Source: CAYWVR01 sp964461715
GTDB lineage: Bacteria; Planctomycetota; Phycisphaerae; FEN-1346
Assembly: GCA_964461715.1 (NCBI GenBank)
Contig: CAYWVR010000041.1
Span: forward strand, 1-27,489
Reading direction: 5' to 3'
DNA: 27,489 nt
Each line of letters opens with the position of its first letter. The first letter of the stretch is position 1. The translations under genes were made by a program, and so were the position numbers. This document shows positions 24,565 to 27,489 of this stretch, piece by piece. Under the pieces are notes generated by a model. It was not told the DNA's origin. It did no database searches and saw nothing but the letters and a program-made list of their open reading frames with translations.

Positions 24565-24963
24565 TCAGGCGGTGGCGACGACGCAGGGGGCCTCGGCGGC
24601 GCGCGATTTGAGGAACGCCTCGATAGACCAGCATATCTCACGCGCGGCCCGGACGTAGAACGGTCCGTCGGCCGGGGCGTACGCCTCGACCGCGCGCACC
24701 AGGCCCACGTTCCCGTGCTCAATCAGATCGAGCATCCGCACCCCCGGCGCCAGGTAATGCTCGGCGACGGGCGGCACGAGCCGGAGGCTCCGGCGCACCA
24801 GCTCGCATCGGGCGTCCGGGTCGCCCCGGCCCAGGGCCGCGAGGAGCCGGTCCTCCTCGTCGACCGACAGGGGCGGCGCCTGCCGCACCGCGGCCAGGTA
24901 GACCTCCAGGCCCGGGTCGGTCGCTCGCGCCCCGAGGCCTGTATATCCGTGTGGGGTTCCCAT
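24565..24963 (-). CDS. Stand-alone sigma-70 region 1.2/2-like protein
   Basis: A 132-residue protein. Residues about 16-60 match sigma-70 region 1.2 (DPGLEVYLAAVRQAPPLSVD, with EEDRLLAALGRGDPDAR next), and 54-95 match region 2.1-2.2, the core-polymerase-binding helix (LVRRSLRLVPPVAEHYL then MLDLIEHGNVGLVRAVEAY). The following part should be region 2.3-2.4 (FSTYATWWIRQAI in typical sigmas) but reads FYVRAAREICWSI, losing most melting aromatics, and the protein then stops without regions 3 and 4. The ATG 24963 has GGAGGAA 5-6 nt upstream; longer in-frame starts exist upstream without such a site. It may be a core-binding decoy or a decayed sigma factor. No anti-sigma gene is adjacent. Confidence 0.75.
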   Translation of the reverse strand: MGTPHGYTGLGARATDPGLEVYLAAVRQAPPLSVDEEDRLLAALGRGDPDARCELVRRSLRLVPPVAEHYLAPGVRMLDLIEHGNVGLVRAVEAYAPADGPFYVRAAREICWSIEAFLKSRAAEAPCVVATA

Positions 24964-25091
24964 AGGTATTCCTCCGCACGACCGGTTCCGGCGACCCTTT
25001 CGTTTGACGGCCCGCATGGTACCCGCCCCGCGTTCGGACCGTACGGTCGGGGCGCTAAGGAGGTGTGAAATCGTAAGACGGCCGGGGAGGG

Positions 25092-25119
25092 AGGGACGCA
25101 GGGACAAAGGGACACAGGG
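25092..25119 (+). repeat. Short tandem repeat, 8-bp unit
   Basis: Three and a half copies of an 8-mer AGGGACNN: AGGGACGC, AGGGACAA, AGGGACAC, AGGG. Length variation by slippage is possible. Confidence 0.75.
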
Positions 25120-25297
25120 CGCCGGCGGGACGTAGTGGCACGCGCCGCTTGACGGCCCGCGGTCGTGCGTCGGCGCGCCTCGGTCGCCGCGGCGCGTTGT
25201 ACAAATGGGTATCACGAATGTCGGGTTCACCCACAAGAACCGCGGCTCTGGACGCTGCCGCGGGGCCTTCCACGGATTGCTGTCAAACGCCGCGCAC

Positions 25298-25333
25298 GTC
25301 CACGCGAAACCGCGTGGGCATGCCGCCCGGTCG
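25298..25333. repeat. REP-like hairpin repeat, copy 1
   Basis: CCACGCG (25300-25306) pairs with CGCGTGG (25311-25317) around a 4-nt loop, followed by GCATGCCGCCCGGTCG. Its reverse complement closely matches 27403-27441, allowing a 2-nt gap and a few changes. It stands just upstream of the acetyltransferase promoter. Confidence 0.6.
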
Positions 25334-25353
25334 GCCCAAGGACCCCCGCCGTC

Positions 25354-25382
25354 TTGATTCGCGGCGGGGGCGTCGGTAGGAT
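25354..25382 (+). promoter_or_regulatory. Promoter of the acetylglutamate synthase-like gene
   Basis: TTGATT (25354-25359), 17-nt spacer, TAGGAT (25377-25382). Predicted initiation at about 25389 coincides with the GTG start codon, so the mRNA would be leaderless or nearly so. Confidence 0.6.
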
Positions 25383-25388
25383 GCTCGT

Positions 25389-25892
25389 GTGAGCGAGACG
25401 CAGGCCAAACAGACGGCGGGGGAGGCGACGATCCGCAAGGCCCGGATGGGCGACGTGGAGGCGATCCACGCCCTCATCACCGAGTGGGGCCGCGAGAACG
25501 TCATGATCCCCCGAAGCCGGGCGGAGCTGTACGAGTCGCTGCGGGATTTCGAGGTGGCCGAGGCGGGGGGCGAGGTGATCGGGTGCGCGGCTCTGTCGAT
25601 CGCGTGGGAGAACCTCGCGGAGGTCCGCTCGATGGCCGTGGCCCGTCCGTACCAGGGCCGAGGGGTGGGGCGGCGGCTGGTGGCGGCGTGCCTCGCCGAG
25701 GCGCGGCGGCTCGACGTGCGGCGTGTCTTTGCGCTCACGACGACGCCGTCGTTTTTCGAGCGGATGGGCTTTGGCCGCGTCCCGAAGGAAGAGTTGCCGC
25801 ACAAAATCTGGGCCGATTGCCTGAAGTGCCCGAAGTTCCCGGACTGCGACGAGGAGGCCGTGGCGATGGAGCTGGCGGCGACGGGTTCCTAG
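25389..25892 (+). CDS. argA: GNAT-family N-acetylglutamate synthase (ArgA-like)
   Basis: A 167-residue acetyltransferase of the short ArgA-like class, which makes N-acetylglutamate from glutamate and acetyl-CoA, the first step of arginine synthesis. Family blocks are IRKARMGDVEAIHALI, PRSRAELYESLRDFEVAE, the CoA loop QGRGVG at 89-94, VFALTTTPSFFERMGFG, and the distinctive C-terminal LPHKIWADCLKCPKFPDCDE with Cys144, Cys147 and Cys153. It lacks the amino-acid-kinase domain of full-length ArgA. Start is GTG 25389; AGGA 7 nt upstream may act as ribosome site but lies within the -10 box. The link to argC and argJ in the window is functional, not positional. A simple GNAT of another substrate is the alternative. 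Confidence 0.85.
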   Translation: MSETQAKQTAGEATIRKARMGDVEAIHALITEWGRENVMIPRSRAELYESLRDFEVAEAGGEVIGCAALSIAWENLAEVRSMAVARPYQGRGVGRRLVAACLAEARRLDVRRVFALTTTPSFFERMGFGRVPKEELPHKIWADCLKCPKFPDCDEEAVAMELAATGS

Positions 25893-26094
25893 AAAGCGGT
25901 ACGCCTCTATTCTATCATGTGATGGCGTTGTACGGGCTTTGCGCGTCCTTGGGCCCGCCGGCGCCGTTGCGCTTGTGCGGCGCTTTCAGCGCGATCAACG
26001 TGGGTAGGCCGGCCAACGGTCAAGCCGCAGAGGTCGGGCTGCAAGCAGCCCGGCGAAACGGGTCCAAGGGCGCTTGCACGCCCAAGGCCTCTCG
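25893..26094. other. 202-nt convergent gap between argA-like gene and clpX
   Basis: No gene. Hairpins GGGCTG/CAGCCC (about 26036-26051) and GGGCG/CGCCC (about 26069-26084) are present, but neither is followed by a T-run on either strand. They may act as GC-type terminators for the two converging genes. Confidence 0.45.
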
Positions 26095-27366
26095 CTATGC
26101 GCTTTCCCGCCGCGGTTCGGCCTGCGAGAGCAGGTCCGCTTCGCCGCGCACGACCTCGGGGGTGACCGTGTAGCGGAAGCCCTTGGGGCGGTTCGGGAGG
26201 TCGAAGAGCGGGTCGAGCATCAGGTTCTCGACGATGGCCCGCAGGGCCCGGGCGCCGGTGTTGCGTTCCATGGCGAGGCGGGCGATCTCGGCGAGGCCCT
26301 CGGCCGAGAACTCCAGCTCCGCGTCCTCCATCTCGAAGAACTTCCCGTACTGTTTGACGAGGGCGTTGCGCGGCTCGGTGAGGATGCGGCAGAGGGCGTC
26401 CTCGTCGAGCGGCATGAGCGGCGTGATGATGGGCAGCCGCCCGACCATCTCCGGGATCATGCCGTAGGCGATGAGGTCCTCCGGGATGACCTGCCCGAGG
26501 ACCTGCTTCTGGCGGGCGAGGCGGTCGGCGTCGGCGTGGCGGCCGTCGGAGAAGCCGATGAGGCTCTGGCCGATGCGGCGGGCGATGATCTCATCGAGGC
26601 GGTCGAAGGTGCCTCCGCAGAGAAAGAGGATGTGCGAGGTGTCCATCTGGATATACTGTTGCTCGGGATGTTTGCGGCCGCCCTGGGGCGGGATGTTGGC
26701 GACCGTGCCTTCGAGCATCTTGAGGAGTGCCTGCTGGACGCCCTCCCCGCTTACGTCCCGCGTGATGGAGACGTTCTGGGTGGTGCGGCCGATCTTGTCG
26801 ATTTCGTCGATGTAGAGGATGCCCTGCTGGGCGGCCTCGAGGTCGTAGTCGGCGGCCTGGAGGAGCTTCAGCAGGAGGTTCTCGACGTCCTCGCCCACGT
26901 AGCCCGCCTCGGTCAGCGTGGTGGCGTCGCCGATGGCGAAGGGGACGTCGAGAACCTTCGCGAGGCTGCGCGCCAGCAGCGTCTTGCCGCACCCGGTGGG
27001 GCCGATCAGGAGGAGGTTGGACTTTTCGATCTCGACCTCCTCGTCCTCGAAGTCGCCGAGGCTCAGGCGCTTGTAATGGTTATGGACGGCGACGCAGACG
27101 GCCTTTTTGGCACGGTCCTGGCCGATGACGTAGAGGTCGAGGAAGTCCTTGATCTCGCGAGGGGCGGGGATGCGGCCGGGGGGGGCCCGCCCGGTGCGCA
27201 ACTTGCGGCGTTCGTGCTGGACGATGGAGTGGCAGAGTTTGACACAGTCGGCGCAGATGTACACCCCGCCGCGCCCCTCCACCAGGGGGCCCGTCTCGCG
27301 GGGGCCCTTGCCGCAGAAGTTGCATGTCGTCGTCTGCCGATCGTTGGGGCCGCGCGTCTTGCCCAT
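26095..27366 (-). CDS. clpX: ClpX, ATP-dependent unfoldase of the ClpXP protease
   Basis: A 423-residue ClpX. It has the N-terminal zinc-binding domain with Cys15, Cys18, Cys38 and Cys41, Walker A GPTGCGKT at 122-129, pore-1 loop GYVG at 155-158, Walker B ILYIDE ending at Glu188, pore loop RKH at 231-233, and the ClpP-binding IGF loop at 270-272 (LIGFSDG). All catalytic parts are intact, so an active unfoldase feeding ClpP is expected. Start ATG 27366 has AAGGAGA 7 nt upstream. ClpX often follows clpP, but the window ends 123 nt upstream with no sign of that gene and a possible promoter of its own. Confidence 0.98.
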   Translation of the reverse strand: MGKTRGPNDRQTTTCNFCGKGPRETGPLVEGRGGVYICADCVKLCHSIVQHERRKLRTGRAPPGRIPAPREIKDFLDLYVIGQDRAKKAVCVAVHNHYKRLSLGDFEDEEVEIEKSNLLLIGPTGCGKTLLARSLAKVLDVPFAIGDATTLTEAGYVGEDVENLLLKLLQAADYDLEAAQQGILYIDEIDKIGRTTQNVSITRDVSGEGVQQALLKMLEGTVANIPPQGGRKHPEQQYIQMDTSHILFLCGGTFDRLDEIIARRIGQSLIGFSDGRHADADRLARQKQVLGQVIPEDLIAYGMIPEMVGRLPIITPLMPLDEDALCRILTEPRNALVKQYGKFFEMEDAELEFSAEGLAEIARLAMERNTGARALRAIVENLMLDPLFDLPNRPKGFRYTVTPEVVRGEADLLSQAEPRRESA

Positions 27367-27392
27367 GAAAATGTCTCCTTACCGCTTCTGGT

Positions 27393-27421
27393 GTTATATG
27401 ATCGACGCCGGGCGGCATGGC
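27393..27421 (-). promoter_or_regulatory. Tentative clpX promoter
   Basis: Minus strand TATAAC (27398-27393) is a fair -10; the 17-nt-spaced -35 (GCCATG) is poor and lies inside the REP-like repeat. Initiation near 27386 would give a 20-nt leader with the ribosome site. Confidence 0.3.
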
Positions 27422-27441
27422 CACGCGGTTCTGCGTGGGCC
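27403..27441. repeat. REP-like hairpin repeat, copy 2
   Basis: CCACGC/GCGTGG form a hairpin around GGTTCT, preceded by CGGGCGGCATGG. It is similar to the reverse complement of copy 1 at 25298-25333. Confidence 0.65.
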
Positions 27442-27460
27442 GGTTCGCGCCTTGGGCGTT

Positions 27461-27480
27461 CGTGGGCGCATGGCCACGCG
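27461..27480. repeat. REP-like repeat, third partial copy at the window edge
   Basis: GCATGGCCACGCG at 27468-27480 repeats 27415-27427 exactly, 53 bp apart. CGTGG/CCACG around it form a small hairpin. The unit may continue beyond the window. Confidence 0.55.
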
Positions 27481-27489
27481 ATAAAACGT

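Larger units (their letters stand above)
24964..25388. other. 425-nt divergent intergenic region with several repeats
   Basis: No gene seen. In order: palindrome GACCGTACGGTC (25038-25049), an 8-bp tandem repeat (25092-25119), TTGACGGCCCGC twice in direct order (25004-25015 and 25149-25160), a REP-like hairpin (25298-25333), and a promoter that runs into the next gene. I found no clear promoter for the sigma-like gene. Confidence 0.6.

Noticed and set aside
25055..25070. A strong ribosome-site-like AAGGAGGTG on the plus strand
   Set aside because: No start codon with an open frame follows; it is read as chance.

Overview
The window is GC-rich (I judge roughly 70%) and reads like a member of the Planctomycetota, possibly Phycisphaerae-like. 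The clues are a membrane-anchored zinc-ribbon protein of a type common in that phylum, two XylR-type (LacI-like sensor plus AraC) regulators in tandem, a V/A-type ATPase operon, a DUF6485-like Cys-rich protein and an LptD-like outer-membrane protein, which implies a diderm envelope. The taxonomic call is inference. I see no phage, integrase, transposase or CRISPR signal, and no tRNA or rRNA.

Layout. (1) 2-6009, plus strand: the end of a V/A-type ATPase operon in the order I(partial)-K-F-E-A-B-D, closed by a universal stress protein gene that overlaps D. No C subunit gene is present inside it. (2) 6015-11671, minus strand: a four-gene exporter read as TolC-like lipoprotein, HlyD/MacA-like adaptor, MacB-type ATPase and MacB-type permease, with a good promoter in front of tolC. 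(3) 11730-15215, minus strand: argC-argJ-amidohydrolase with overlapping or touching start and stop codons. (4) 15278-16522, minus strand: rplM-rpsI with a consensus promoter, a hairpin at the very 5' end of the leader, a long inverted-repeat element after rpsI, and an intrinsic terminator. (5) 16570-19530, minus strand: a large LptD-like gene with its own consensus promoter, which abuts the terminator of (6) a zinc-ribbon membrane protein at 19592-20257. (7) 20433-21287, minus strand: a DUF6485-like gene plus pabA/trpG behind a consensus promoter. (8) 21384-24237, plus strand: two large palindromes, then two 383-residue XylR-type paralogues that share a motif in their promoters. (9) 24565-24963, minus strand: a 132-residue protein that resembles only region 1.2-2 of a sigma-70 factor. 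(10) 25389-25892, plus strand: an ArgA-like N-acetylglutamate synthase, linking back to argCJ. (11) 26095-27366, minus strand: clpX.

The most interesting material is small-scale and non-coding, plus one odd protein. A 43-bp repeat (38/43 identical) begins exactly at the TAG stop codons of both rpsI and pabA, and one copy closes a 158-bp inverted-repeat element. A second, REP-like hairpin repeat lies before the GNAT gene and before clpX. The paired XylR paralogues carry near-identical recognition helices and a shared 15-bp motif at -35, which suggests auto- or cross-regulation. The stand-alone sigma-region-2 protein lacks the recognition regions. I did not find a convincing new multi-gene defence or biosynthetic system here.
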